Part shown: positions 12,364-23,158 of the stretch, in pieces
Layout: the number at the start of each line of letters is the position of its first letter
Position numbering within the stretch: position 1 is the first letter of the stretch
Source of the DNA: Brachionus koreanus
Lineage: Eukaryota > Rotifera > Eurotatoria > Ploima > Brachionidae
NCBI GenBank assembly: GCA_016987375.1
Contig: PJRA01000016.1
Span: 169,612 to 233,611 of the forward strand
DNA length: 64,000 nt
Direction of reading: 5' to 3'
Translations under genes and position numbers: made by a program
Notes under the pieces: model-generated
Seen by the model: the letters and a program-made list of their open reading frames with translations, nothing else
Databases searched by the model: none
What the model was told of the DNA's origin: nothing

Positions 12364-12420
12364 AGCCCAGGTAGCTCAGAATGGATCATAGTCTTTCTTG
12401 TCAGCCTAGCGATTGAGTAA
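12364..12420 (+). repeat. tRNA-like scrap, possible SINE head relic
   Basis: AGCCCAGGTAGCTCAGAATGG resembles a tRNA 5' end with A box. The matching B box (GGTTCGA) is absent, so this is not a working tRNA. It may be a 3'-truncated relic of a tRNA-derived SINE. Confidence 0.3.
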
Positions 12421-12786
12421 AAAAATACAAAATAAAAAAGATAAATGACTAAGTGAAAATAAAAATTGACTAGTTTTTAGTGAAAGAAAATAATTGCATA
12501 TTTATCGTCGGATGTCCTGTAAAAAAGAATTAAATTTTTTTCTAAATAAATACAAAAAAATCATTGATTATCAATTAAAAAATTTAGATACTTAGAAACA
12601 ATAATTAAATAAGATAAAAAAAGATAGCTCATTAGTTACTTAGAATAAAAAAAAATTAGATACAATGAAAAGATAAAAGCCTTTTCAAACCAAATACATA
12701 AAATAGTGAAGTTTATATTGACATATAAAAAAATAAATTTTAGCAAGAGAATTTTTTTTTGATTAACTCAAGGCATAATTTGCAAT

Positions 12787-13652
12787 ATGGAAGTGTTGCC
12801 TCATCACATAAAACCGGATGTTTGTCTAACAAGACCAAAGTATCGCGAAGGAAAAATACCGAAAGCAGTCAAAGTGTACACTTGTGCCCAAGAGTCCAAA
12901 TACCTTCTGATAGTCAATGTTCCTTCGATCGGTGTGCACAATGAACTAGTCAAACTGTTCTCTATTTATGGCACTGTTGACGAGCACAAAATTCTCGACG
13001 AATATCCATGCGAGAAATTTTGTGAAACAATTATGGTTAAATTTGCCAAGATTGAAAATGCCAGGTTCTTCCTAGAAAAAAGAATAATTGCTAAATAGAT
13101 AAATAATTTAATTTACAATTTGAAGAACGGCTAAAATCAAATTGGACAATTATAATTTCTATGGTGGATCGCTTCATGTCTGCTATGCGCCTGAGTTCGA
13201 AACAATAGAAGACACTCGCGAAAAAATAAATGAACGAAAACACGTCGTCTTGGCTAAATGTAAAAAATACGGCAAGTTGAAAAAAAAATTAATTTAGTTG
13301 TGAATATTATTTTTTAAATTTTTATAGAATCAATTAAATTCGGCACACCTGGATATGAGCTTGAATTAAAAAATCAATCGAAAAAAAAATTCAGGAAAAA
13401 ATTAAAAAAAAAAACTGCCGTTTATACTCAAAGTGAAATTGGACCACAATTGCCACCTGGATGGGTCAGACCGTCAATTACAGGCAATCGTTCATATGAC
13501 CAAAGTGTTACTGAAATTAGAAAAAAATTGCGCAAAACAATTGTATACTTGTTTATTTATGAGTTTAAATTTTAATTTGATTTGTATTTTAGCCAGACCA
13601 ACCCATGGTTAGCATGCATCCAAAAAAGAGAAAAAAAATACTTCAAATTTAA
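12787..13652 (+). CDS. RBM48: RNA-binding protein 48 homologue
   Basis: Four exons (12787-13064, 13126-13271, 13328-13542, 13593-13652) give 232 aa with frame kept throughout. The N-terminal signature CLTRPKYREGK..KAVKVYT, the RRM-like domain (about 40-125) and FYGGSLHVCYAPEFET are diagnostic of RBM48. The end (PKKRKKI) is basic as in relatives. RBM48 with ARMC7 acts in minor (U12-type) intron splicing. The protein is shorter than the vertebrate one because the middle linker is reduced. Intron 2 (13272-13327) appears to use a GC donor (GCAAGT); the nearby GT would create an immediate stop. The gene converges on MRPL24, with 69 bp between the two stop codons. Confidence 0.9.
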
Positions 13653-13721
13653 TTTTTATTCTAATTTAAAATTAAATAAAATTTTTTTATTCATTTTAGT
13701 TTTTTTTTTTTTAAATAAAAT

Positions 13722-14519
13722 TTAATAAACAAAAGTCTCAGCTCTTTGCCTAGTTTCTTTTATTCCATATGTATTCATCAGTTCTTGTTCAACTGACATA
13801 TACTTTGGCCTAAATGTTTCTTTAACCAGCTCACTTGGTGGTGTATCTTTGTCCCCAGCTAAAAATCTAAAAGATAAAAAGAATGAAAATTTTTATTATT
13901 AATGATTACGCTTATAGGCCGATTTTTTTGCATAATCAACGGTTGCCTCGGCATCAGGTGGTATTGGTAAAATTTGTCCCGTTCTTTTAGATACTCTAAC
14001 CTTTTGACCGTCTTCGGTAAACCTAAATTCCACTTCACAAGGTCTTAAATCGGACGGATCGATCAATTTGACATCTTTATTGACTACCAGAGGTCTTTCA
14101 TTCAGAGTGTATTCGCCATCAGCAGCTATGCCGGTGGTTGTTTGCAGAGTTAGCTTGCAATTGAGACCAGCGACAAATACCCAATTCCTTTGCTTAATTA
14201 CAGCATTTATGAGACCTTGTTTACCAGCGTCTTTTCCTTTTATTATTTGAACTTTATCTCCTCTAAAAAAGAACCATTCTTTCAGAGGAGGCACCAATAC
14301 ATTTTTTTTGGGACTGCGTGGGTCATTTCGAATTTGAGCCATTTTAGTCCATGGCGCAAATTCGTCAAATACCCAATTTTTGTGATAATCATAGATCACT
14401 GGTGGGGTCATTTCATGTGTATTCTCGTACACTACACCATTGAACATAGCTCGACGAATATACTTTTTCGGAATGTTGTGAAACCCATTCCAGTTCAAAA
14501 TTGCTGTTAATTTTACCAT
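13722..14519 (-). CDS. MRPL24: Mitochondrial ribosomal protein uL24m (MRPL24)
   Basis: Two exons: 14519-13910 and 13858-13722, with a 51-bp intron (13859-13909), giving 248 aa. The KOW motif (FFRGDKVQIIKGKDAGKQG, about 84-102) binds rRNA. Reading straight through exon 1 stops at 13899 and loses the conserved tail. Splicing restores GDKDTPPSELVKETF and MNTYGIKETRQRA, which match the known MRPL24 C-terminus. Product: large subunit protein of the mitochondrial ribosome, imported into the matrix. Its start lies 123 bp from that of PIGP on the opposite strand. Confidence 0.93.
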
Positions 14520-14642
14520 TTTTTTATTTTAAATAGCTGTTTTTTTTTTTTAAATAAAAAATAAATAATTTTTTTAAATTGCATATATTGCTTTATTTTT
14601 TCAAATATTATTATAAATTTAGATATAAATTAACAAAGTTTT
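14520..14642. promoter_or_regulatory. Probable bidirectional promoter MRPL24/PIGP
   Basis: Only 123 bp of AT-rich DNA separates the two start codons of divergent housekeeping genes, so both promoters must sit here or overlap the coding ends. No clear TATA box was identified. This is inferred from geometry alone. Confidence 0.5.
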
Positions 14643-15059
14643 ATGAATAATAAAAATAAAACCGAGCATTCGCCTGGTCCCAAGCCAGAACGAGCCATAT
14701 TCGGCTTTTTCCTAATAATTTCTTCAATTATTCTGTTCAGTCTATACATGTTGATATCATTTCTTCCAAATAGAATTCTCGGCCAAATCGGCTGGACCTA
14801 TTTGCCAGACAAATATTGGTGCCTAGCCGTGCCAGCACTAATAATATACGGAGTTTTGGGCTACTTGCCGATTTATTTTTCCATCAATACCACTAGAGTC
14901 AATGATTTAGAGTCAATTTACAATATTCAAGACGAGCACAGTCTCGGAAAACCAAATCGGTCTGACAAAGTCCAAGATTCCATTGATCCTGTCTATGATA
15001 TTTCGATCACAGATATAAATAATTATCTATATTCTAATTTAGATGTACGAAACAACTGA
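14643..15059 (+). CDS. PIGP: PIG-P subunit of GPI-GlcNAc transferase
   Basis: Single-exon 138-aa protein. SPGPKPERAIFGF begins the conserved PIG-P domain. There are two hydrophobic membrane segments (about 20-42 and 58-80) around LPDKYWCLAVPALII, and the C-terminal signature SITDINNYLY near the end. PIG-P is a subunit of the ER complex (PIGA, PIGC, PIGH, PIGQ, PIGY, DPM2) that transfers GlcNAc to phosphatidylinositol, the first step of GPI-anchor synthesis. Length equals that of vertebrate relatives, so the C-terminus is probably complete. Its last 17 bases (15043-15059) overlap the first codons of ALKBH1 in another frame. Confidence 0.93.
   Translation: MNNKNKTEHSPGPKPERAIFGFFLIISSIILFSLYMLISFLPNRILGQIGWTYLPDKYWCLAVPALIIYGVLGYLPIYFSINTTRVNDLESIYNIQDEHSLGKPNRSDKVQDSIDPVYDISITDINNYLYSNLDVRNN
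15033..15042 (+). promoter_or_regulatory. Splice-acceptor-like site directly before the ALKBH1 ATG
   Basis: TCTAATTTAG ends one base before the ATG of ALKBH1 and lies inside the PIGP coding sequence. It has the form of a 3' splice site. If a spliced leader were added here, the ALKBH1 message would begin at its start codon. Trans-splicing is known in rotifers, flatworms and nematodes; whether it happens here is inference. Confidence 0.4.
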
Positions 15060-16087
15060 GACTAGCCAAGATGCTTTTATGAAACAATTTAAATTTTATA
15101 AACAGATTAAAAGTTTGCATGATTTACAAAATACTGATTGTCTATTTTTAGATAATTTAGAAAAAAATCAAAATTTTAATGTAATTTTGTGAATAAAATA
15201 TTTAAATTTTAAAAAAATAACTTTTTTTTTATTTTTTTTTTAAAAAAAGGCAGTTAATTTATCTACTGAGAATATAAGCGATCAAGAGCTAAAAAATGTT
15301 GGATTAAAAAACTCAAAATTTTTGAACTGCTATGAACTTAAATCAAATCCAGGTTTGCTCGTAATGCCAAATCCATTTGTGAATTTACATCAACGCCATC
15401 TGGTAAAACGGTGTTTGAACAAATACCACAATTTGCCAAATAAGACAAATCTAGACTTTCATACAAAACGTGAGGGTAATCTTTGGGATGAAGCAATCAG
15501 GTTTTTCAAGACAGACAAAAATCCTTAATTTCATTAAAATTTATTTTTTAAGACAAAATAATTTTAATGAATTTAATAAATTAAGATGGGCTACAATAGG
15601 CTACCACTACGACTGGACTAACAAGGTCTATAATGAATCGGATTATACTGATCCGCCTGAAGAGTTGACCAATTTGTCAAAGACAATAGCTTGCTTGATT
15701 GGTTGTCAGAACTTCAAGCCCGAAGCGGGAATTATAAATTATTATCATTTAAATTCGACGCTTAGTGCTCATCAGGATCATTCGGAAAAAAATATGAATG
15801 CACCTTTGCTTTCAATTAGTCTTGGATGTCCGGCAATATTTTTAATCGGCAAAGAGTTCAAGAGCGAAAAGCCTGTAGCTATGCTGCTTGGATCTGGTGA
15901 TGTGGTAATCATGAGCTCTCAATCTCGTCTTGCTTTTCATGCAGTGCCGAAAATTTTGTCCGATCCGAGTGTACATAAGCATTTCGAAATGGAAGATGAA
16001 TCGTCCGAGAATCTGAGTGAATGGACAAACTATTATAATTACATAAAAAAAAATCGTATCAATATTAATATCAGACAAGTAAATTAA
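15043..16087 (+). CDS. ALKBH1: ALKBH1-type nucleic acid dioxygenase
   Basis: Three exons (15043-15180, 15250-15500, 15553-16087) give 307 aa. The start is supported by QDAFMKQFKFYKQ, which matches the N-terminus of animal ALKBH1. The dioxygenase core includes NKLRWATIGYHYDW and EAGIINYYHLNSTL, followed by the Fe(II) ligands H203-x-D205 (AHQDH) and H259 (AFHAVP). The 2-oxoglutarate-binding Arg is probably R304 in NIRQVN. Family role: Fe/2OG-dependent demethylation of nucleic acids including tRNA m1A and mitochondrial tRNA. The two introns are short (69 and 52 bp). The C-terminal extension of vertebrate ALKBH1 after this Arg is missing. The ATG lies inside the PIGP reading frame. Confidence 0.92.
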
Positions 16088-17779
16088 TAAATTTACGAAT
16101 AAATTTTTTTTTAATTTGAAAAATATTGCAAAAATTTTTGAAGAAAATATTAATTTAAAATTTATTTTTTAATAGCAACTTTTACACTGTTTTTATGATT
16201 TTGTGAAATTTAGTGACCAAATTAATTATTTTCTAGAGAATTTGTTCACTTTTTAAAAAATATCTATGCCTTCAAAAAAAAATGCATGACAATACTACTG
16301 TTTTCCTTAAAGATCTTTAAAACATGCATTTAGTAAAATATTCGTGATAATAAAAATAAGTAAAATAAAATAAGAAACATCGTTTAAATAATTAATTAAG
16401 GTTTTTTTTAATTTGAATTCATTATTTACACTTTGATTTTAGTCACATTAAATATATATTGAATTGAATGGCCAAACTATTTATTTATATTAAAATTAAA
16501 AAGTGATGATACCAAAGAGCCAGCTAGGGCTTGTTCAAAATTCACAATCGACGATATCTCATCACCTTAATTTGATTAACAAAGCTAACAGATAATGCCG
16601 GGTTAGATTCCTCTTGACTTGATAGATTTCCTGATATTCAACAATTCATTGAAATTTGTAGGAAGCTACCCAAAATCCTCTAGATGAATTAAAAGAGATG
16701 GTGTGTGTTTGATGAAACTTCCAATGGGCAGTACACGTTCAGCTTGTTCCAGATGCTTGTGCTTTAACTACAGAACTTAGTTCTGAACAATCAAAACGGA
16801 TGGCTTCACTTTAAAAAAAAAAATTCTTCTATTATGAGTCTTTTATTTATTGCTTATCAGGATATGTGAGTATCTAGTGGTTATAACACAAAAATAAAGA
16901 AAGATATTTAAATAATAGATTTATTTAATATTGACCACTTCTAGTCTAAACAAACAATAAAGAAAATTACAAATAAGAAGAAAGAGAAAGGGGTAGTGTA
17001 TTGCACTGTGAAAGTAAAGAAATTTAAGTTGGCTACAACACTTTTTTAGTCGATTGATAGCAAGGTTTGTTTCTTCAAAATAATACTAGACCTCATAAAG
17101 CTAGTTAAGAATCTTTTTTTTACTAAATTTAATAATTCAAGTAAAATTCCCATCATATACAAAAAGGATAGTAAGGATTTTTAAATAGAGTCAAACATAT
17201 TTCAATTTCGATAATTTTATCCTTTATTTTTTCAAAATAAAAAAGCTTTTAAAATTTTAATTTTTTTTTATTCAAATGAGAAAAATTAAGTTTCAACGAT
17301 CTAATTTCACAAAAATGATGCAAAATCTGTCCAAAATTTTAAATTTTCCTCTTTTGAATTTATGGCATTCGACATATTGTATCAATGAATTAGCTAGTTA
17401 AAAATCACTGATAAAACCTATTTTGAAGTCAAATTTAAATAATCTAATATTTTATTTGTTTTCAATTCGAATATTTAAACCCTATTGAGGAAATTGTTCA
17501 TATTTTTCAAGTATTTATTCCAAATATTGTCATACTATTTCCTAGACAATTGACTTAAATTGACGTCTGCTAAAAAATATTTATAAATATAGCTAAAATT
17601 AATTTAACTTTGCTAAAATTTCATCACAAATTAAACTAGTCTTTTTTAAAAAAATCAAATTTCCAAATAAGTGAAAATGATACGTGACACAACAATATAA
17701 ATAAATATTTATTTCAATTTAATTAAAAGAAATTTTTATTTTTGCTTCATCTCATAATAACTAATTAACTGGCATCAAA
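16088..17779. other. Intergenic region
   Basis: AT-rich DNA with no supported gene. A stretch at about 16510-16800 has higher GC and codon-like texture but is broken by stops in every frame; it may be an old insertion of unknown type. Confidence 0.5.
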
Positions 17780-18870
17780 ATGATTCAAAACGAAACAAAC
17801 GTAAAAGTATATTACTCCAAAAGAGAACTATCTGCCATTGTAACAGACTATGTAAATGTATTTTGGCTACCATTAATATGCGTTTTTGGAATGATAACAA
17901 ATATTCTAAACATTTTGGTTTCATATAACAGAGAATTTATTCAAAATCCACACAGAGTCATCTTTGTAAATTCAATTGGTGATTTTTTTTTTCTCTTGAT
18001 TGAGTCATTTTTGTTCATTATACGTTGTGGCAGTCTATGTCCATGGGGATACACATATCCAGCCAAATTCTATGAAGTCTATGTATATTTGCTGATCGGC
18101 TACATAATCGTAGCATTTAGAGTTCTTGTTGATATATCAGTCTCATTAAATCGCCTTTGCATTTTGTCCAATATTCAAATAAGAGAGATTAACTTTTACT
18201 TGCAATTAGTTATTTTTATGTCAATAGCCATAGCGCTCAATGTGCCTATATTTGGTATTTCAAGAGAGGTTAGACTCAAGGGACACTACTACCCCGACCG
18301 CAATTCAAGCTATTTTGAGATTCTCTATGATAAAGATGTGAGAAAGACATTCAGAATACGATGGGTCGAAATAGTAATGTCCAGTATCACAGTTGTCAAA
18401 GATCCTCTTTTATTCACTTCATTTTGTGGCATTAACATCGCTATTGCTGTAAAATTTCAGAAGCATATGAGCAAAAAAAAGACTTTGACTTTGGCCAATA
18501 TGATTAAAACAAGTATAAAAATAGATAAAAAAAAAATTTAAAAAATATATTTATTTTAGCTGTTAATACAATTAGTCGAGATTCGACTAATAACCAAGGA
18601 AACAAGAAGGCAAAGAGCAAAAGAGAAAACAGCACCACCTTGATGCTTTTGGGTCTATGTGCAATTTATTTTTTTGGAAATTTAATTGATACATCTGTGA
18701 TTATATTGGACATATTTAGATTTGATGTTTATTACAAGTATAGTTTCATTTCACTTGTTGGCAATACTCTGTTTTTTCTATCACGCTCGGTGAATTTTTT
18801 TATATTTTATTTTTTTAATCAAAGCTTTCGCAAACGATTTAAAATAGTTATATTTTTTTGGAGAAAATAA
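17780..18870 (+). CDS. Divergent rhodopsin-class G-protein-coupled receptor
   Basis: Two exons (17780-18512, 18560-18870) with a 47-bp intron; 347 aa. Seven hydrophobic segments are visible, beginning with FWLPLICVFGMITNILNILVS (TM1) and ending with SRSVNFFIFYFFNQSFRKRF (TM7 plus the basic start of the C-tail). Cys83 and Cys87 flank the start of TM3. The usual DRY after TM3 is replaced by SLNRLC, and there is no NPxxY in TM7. An N-glycosylation site (NET) lies near the N-terminus. This pattern is typical of lineage-expanded invertebrate peptide-receptor-like GPCRs. Ligand unknown. The reading frame stops soon after the exon 1 donor if the intron is not removed. Confidence 0.8.
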
Positions 18871-19063
18871 ATAAGAAAATTTTTGGAAAATAGAATGAGT
18901 TGTTAATATTTGAACTTCAAACTCTAAAATGTAATATTAATATTTCTATTATTGTTTCTAAAATATCTTAATTTTTTTGTTGGAAAAAACTAATTTAAAG
19001 TGTTAAAGAACAATAGAAATTTAAAAAAAAAAATTCTTAAAATTTATATTTAGATATTTTAAA

Positions 19064-20176
19064 CTAAAAATTACATCGCAATTGATTCATTGATTCTTGG
19101 ATAATTTCATGAATGATTCTTGAATTATCATGACTTGCTTCGGGATGTTCTTTCCAGCCTTTGAAAAATTTAATTTAAATTAATTTTAATTTTTTGGATA
19201 TGAAACAAACCTTTCGATAAAGCTTCTCGACATGCTTCAGCTTCATAACTTAGACCAAAGCTATTAAAAAAGTTAATTCCTTGACATTCAGGCAATGGTT
19301 CTTTGTGTATAGATCGATCAGCTTTTATAAACTCAACAGGACACCAAGAAAAGTCTGGAATTTCAATTGTACCCTTGTCACCAACAACAGAAGTTCTAGC
19401 ATACTGGACAGAAGTAGTACACATATTTATGACGGCCATTCTGTTGTTTTTAAACAACAAAGTAATTGATGCACATTCATCACAGCCTGATGGCATCAAA
19501 TGACCACTGCAACTTATTTTTAATGGTCTTTCATGGCCCATCAAATTACAAATCATTTGAATCGGGTATATTCCAATGCTTAATTGAATAAATTCCAATA
19601 AACTGTGAAATAAAAAAGTATTAAATTAAATATTTGTTACTCTAATAAACCACCACCACCAAGTTCTCTCATGTTAATCCGATCAACACTTTTTATTGGA
19701 AGCATAAAACTGCTCATTATAAAGCGAATATCACCAATTGATCCATTGCTAATTTGCTCTTTAAATTTTTTCATTATTGGAAAAAATCTTGTCCACAAAG
19801 CTTCCATGAAAAAAACTCCTTTTTCTTTTGCAGCTTTGAAAACTTCCTCCTGATCTTGTTGATTCAAAGTCATCGGTTTTTCACACAAGACATTTTTGCC
19901 AGCACTAATTGCTTTAAGACAAACTTCTTTATGAGTGTTATTTGTTGTTCCAATATAGACAATGTTTACAGTTTTGTCATTAAATAATTCATCATAGGAT
20001 CCATAATAATTTGGTATTTCAAATCGTTCTGAAAATTGTTTCGATCTTTCTAAAGATCGAGCAGCACATGATTTTAGAACATGATTTGACATTTTTGCCG
20101 CTCTTAGAGCTGTACAAAAATCTTGACTTATCAAACCACAACCAACAATTCCCCAATTTAGTACAGTTTCACTCAT
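19064..20176 (-). CDS. DHDH: Dihydrodiol dehydrogenase-like oxidoreductase, copy A
   Basis: Three exons (20176-19641, 19602-19211, 19158-19064) with introns of 38 and 52 bp; 340 aa, the family's usual length. It belongs to the Gfo/Idh/MocA family: Rossmann motif GIVGCGLIS at residues 9-17, EKP with the probable catalytic Lys at 99-101, then the C-terminal sheet domain with GTIEIPDFSWCP. The known enzyme, trans-1,2-dihydrobenzene-1,2-diol dehydrogenase, uses NADP+ on diols and sugars; the substrate here is not determined. Reading through intron 2 gives a false stop; the true last exon encodes GWKEHPEASHDNSRIIHEI. Exon 1 and most of exon 2 are almost identical to copy B, but the 3' end is not. 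Confidence 0.9.
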
Positions 20177-20600
20177 TTTTTTTAATCTTAATTTAAAAAA
20201 TGAAATTTTAATTTTTCTTTATATTCTAAAGTTTTGAATCAGGTGATTTAAAGTTTTTTCAAAACGCTTCATTTTTCTTTCTAGAATGTGGTTGATGAGT
20301 TTTATTTTTTTGATAAATATTCACTAATTTTATAATTCAGTCATATGCTTTCTTATTTCATTATCCATTCTAATTTTTTTTTAAATTGAATTCGATTCAT
20401 TTTTTTTAATTAGACGTGTTTGAGTAGTTATAGTAATTTATCATAGTATGAAAGTAATAGCTAGCTATTTTTTATTAATTTTGAGTTTTTGAACTCTTAA
20501 AATGTACGCATGTTTATACAGTTAATGTCTTGTTAATGCAATAGCCTGATAGTCAATAATTTAACTGTATTTTGAAAAATCTAAAAAGGAATGTCTAACA

Positions 20601-20663
20601 CCTTTCAATAATAAAAGCTAATTTTAACAATGTTTAGTAAACAATGTAGCATAAAAATTCCTT
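20601..20663 (+). repeat. Short dispersed repeat, also at 51681-51742
   Basis: CCTTTCAATAATAAAAGCTA followed by similar spacing to CATAAAAATT is shared with the DOCK intron copy. Diverged in between; family unknown. Confidence 0.55.
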
Positions 20664-21675
20664 CAATCAAAGTCCTTATAGAGTAATTTTGGCCCAGGAA
20701 ATAAAATAATTACAAAGACCGACTAAAAAATGGTAAAAAAAATCAAAAATTTGATTTATTATACAAAAGGCTCAATGAAACAAATAAGGATCATTGTGAA
20801 TTTTAAAACAAAAAAGCAGAAAATATTTAAAATAATTCAAAAAAGCTTGAATTGAATTATTTTTTGCAAAATATTTATTTTTTTAATTCTAAATAAAAAT
20901 TAATTCAAAGCATATTTTTTTCATACGAACTTAAGAATTTTTTTTCAAAATGAAATTTAGCCTCAAGCTGATATAAATACGCTAAACTGTGAAAAAGATA
21001 ACTTTTTTCCACCTTGTTACAGCTTATGAAAAAGACGCTCTAAAATCGAGCTTTAAAAACTTAGATTTTTAATTCTTTTAAAAAATATTTAAATTTAGTT
21101 TTTCAGCATGATTGAAAAAAAGCCAACCAAAAAAAAGGCCATACCCTAAAAGAAGTTGGACTTGATCATACTTCAAAGAAGTTTCCAGTGAAATTAGTAA
21201 ATGCATTTTATGTGGGAAATTTATAAAGCAAATTTTTGAAATTCGAAATCGAAAAAAAAATTCCTATTTAAAATTTTATTTCTTTTTTCTTTTAAAGTTC
21301 TACAAAATGTTGATCATATTGTTTCAGCTTATACAAGTTATATCAGCCAAATTTGGTCTGTGTATAAACTCTTTAATTGTGCAAAATAGTAAATGTGTAA
21401 TGTGTAGCGACAAGTTGGATGTTACACTCAATTTTCAGCTTTCACATTGTAGCTTTAGTGTCACCAGCAAATAAACTTACTTTGATTAAACGATGGTTTA
21501 ATACTTATATAAGGAATAGAAGAAATACTTAAAAGAAAAGAAAGAAAAAAGAAAACACAAATAGCTAAAGACTCTTCTTTAAAATTGGTCCTTTATTTAT
21601 CAATTTTATTTTGCTTAAACTTATTTAACCTAGGCCTAGAACGACTGAAACAAAAGAAACTAACTGAAAAGTACA

Positions 21676-22221
21676 ATGTCAGTATCAATTAGACATGACA
21701 GCCTACCGTTATTCGATCCAGGTCGCGATCAGGCAACAATCGGCGACAAATGGGAGGGATGGTTAGAAGTTATTCACTTGTATCTTTAGTCCACAGAGCT
21801 GGACTAGAAAGATGACGGCAAATACAAGAACAAAACACTTAAACCGCTCTTCTTACTAAAAATGTGTGAGGAGGCTAGAGAAGATTACAAGGGAAAAAAG
21901 AAACCAGATAGCTCAGATACGCTAACAGAAATCAAAGCTTTCATCACTGATAATTGCAAACCGAAAAGGTCAATTTTTGCATATGAATCTATTTTCTACA
22001 AAGCAAAACGCCACTATGGAGAATCAATCAACGAATATGTTGTGAGACTGAGACAGCAAGCCAAACCATGCAAATTTGGTTGTGATCTCAACAAAGAGCT
22101 GCTAAGAGAATTTCTCTTCGGCTGTGACATGACAAAAGTAGAAGAATTTCTATATTTAGAAAATGATTCTGTTCATTTAGTATTGACTTTAATATTAAAA
22201 GTAACAAAGGGAGTTGTCAGG
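21676..22221 (+). mobile_element. Decayed LTR-retrotransposon gag fragment
   Basis: From the ATG at 21676 the translation begins MSVSIRHDSLPLFDPGRDQA with a tryptophan pair soon after (DKWEGWLEV). That opening is typical of Ty3/gypsy-like gag. Two in-frame stops follow, then an open stretch from 21862 with SIFAYESIFYKAKRHYGESI and YVVRLRQQAKPCKFGC, matching the conserved retrotransposon gag core. It then degenerates; no zinc knuckle, protease or polymerase is attached. The element is dead. Confidence 0.65.
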
Positions 22222-22323
22222 TAATTAATTGATCTCCTCGAATATTGCAAAGATTAAAAATTTAGAAACGCTTTGATTGAGGTTTTGAAGTTATTGTGGC
22301 CCGATCTCACAATTGTGGGCAGC

Positions 22324-22653
22324 GTGAATTTTGGATCAAAAAACAAAAACAAAAATTTGAAATTAAAATAACTTTTTTTTCTGTAAGTCTAAAACTTGTT
22401 CTGCAAATTGTATCAGTTGATACAAATGTTGTATCAGACAAAACCAAAGTCTGCAAAAAGTTTGCAATTTAATTATGATAATTTCGCAAAGCGCATAGAG
22501 TTTTGCATAGATGCACAGTTTTTGCACATATTAAATTTAGGTGATACAAACGATGTATCAGCTGATACAATTTGCAGAACAGGTTTTAGAGTCAAACCAA
22601 AAAAGTTATTTCAATTTAGAATTTTTGTTTTTGTTTTTTGTACCAAAATTCAC
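22324..22653. repeat. Fold-back element containing TGATACA motifs
   Basis: Left arm begins GTGAATTTTGG and right arm ends CCAAAATTCAC. The arms (over 100 bp each) are reverse complements with mismatches. Both contain TTCTGCAAATTGTATCAG, a TGATACA palindrome, and CAAAAACAAAAATT. Related sequence occurs at 23219-23260 (single arm) and 27582-27752 (whole). This is a MITE-like non-autonomous family; the 108-codon open frame inside it is not a gene. Confidence 0.8.
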
Positions 22654-23006
22654 ATAGTCCAATTGGACGTGCTCCTAGGCGAAAAAATTAAGTTAGTTTT
22701 GAACGCCCAAATGGTGACGTAAAAAATATTTTAGAAAATTAGATGCAAATAAATAAATCTACAAATTGGTCTCTATCATTACCAATTGATCTGTTAATAA
22801 TTGGCTAATTATGGCAAAATGAAAATAATTTTACATTTTTAGATTTTTTGTGCAATACTTAAGAATTTAATTAATTTTTTTTGTCTATTAAATAATTTGA
22901 AAAAGTTTTTTTGATTTTCTGAAAAATTGCACCAAAAAATCTAAAAATATGAAAATAAAAATGTACAACTATTTTAGTTTTGCCCTTATTATTCTTTAAT
23001 TTACAG

Positions 23007-23158
23007 CTAGACATGATTATACTGAGATCGGGATTGACGATGACGATGATGATGCTGATGACAATGATTGTTATAATGTTGTTTCAAACAAATTGTTGAA
23101 AATTCATGATGATTTATTAAGCATCAAAAGAAAGGATCCAGAACCTGATATTGAATGA
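23007..23158 (+). pseudogene. Orphan acidic terminal exon
   Basis: Preceded by a good acceptor (TTTAATTTACAG), 50 codons are open to a TGA at 23156-23158: RHDYTEIGIDDDDDDADDND, then a lysine/leucine-rich end LLKIHDDLLSIKRKD. GC and codon texture differ from the surroundings. No upstream exon could be recognised. It could be the last exon of a gene whose 5' part was destroyed by insertions, or a real small gene with distant exons. Product not recognised. Confidence 0.35.

Larger units (their letters stand above)
8059..12786. other. Large AT-rich non-coding region upstream of Dbx
   Basis: Nearly 4.7 kb between the Dbx start and RBM48. I see no intact gene. It holds a possible degenerate homeodomain-like fragment (9442-9700), a perfect AT palindrome (11038-11063) and a tRNA-like scrap (12364-12420). 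An open frame at 8455-8685 (76 codons) starts in a poly-A run and matches nothing I know. Cis-regulatory elements for Dbx are likely here but cannot be pinpointed. Confidence 0.5.

Noticed and set aside
12364..12420. tRNA gene
   Set aside because: Only an A-box-like 5' part; no B box, anticodon arm or acceptor pairing.
13899..13909. Stop at 13899 as the end of MRPL24
   Set aside because: The conserved C-terminus (GIKETR) is found beyond a 51-bp intron in the right phase, so the in-frame stop lies in the intron.
22396..22722. 108-codon plus-strand open frame
   Set aside because: It lies across the inverted repeat of a fold-back element and has no coding texture.
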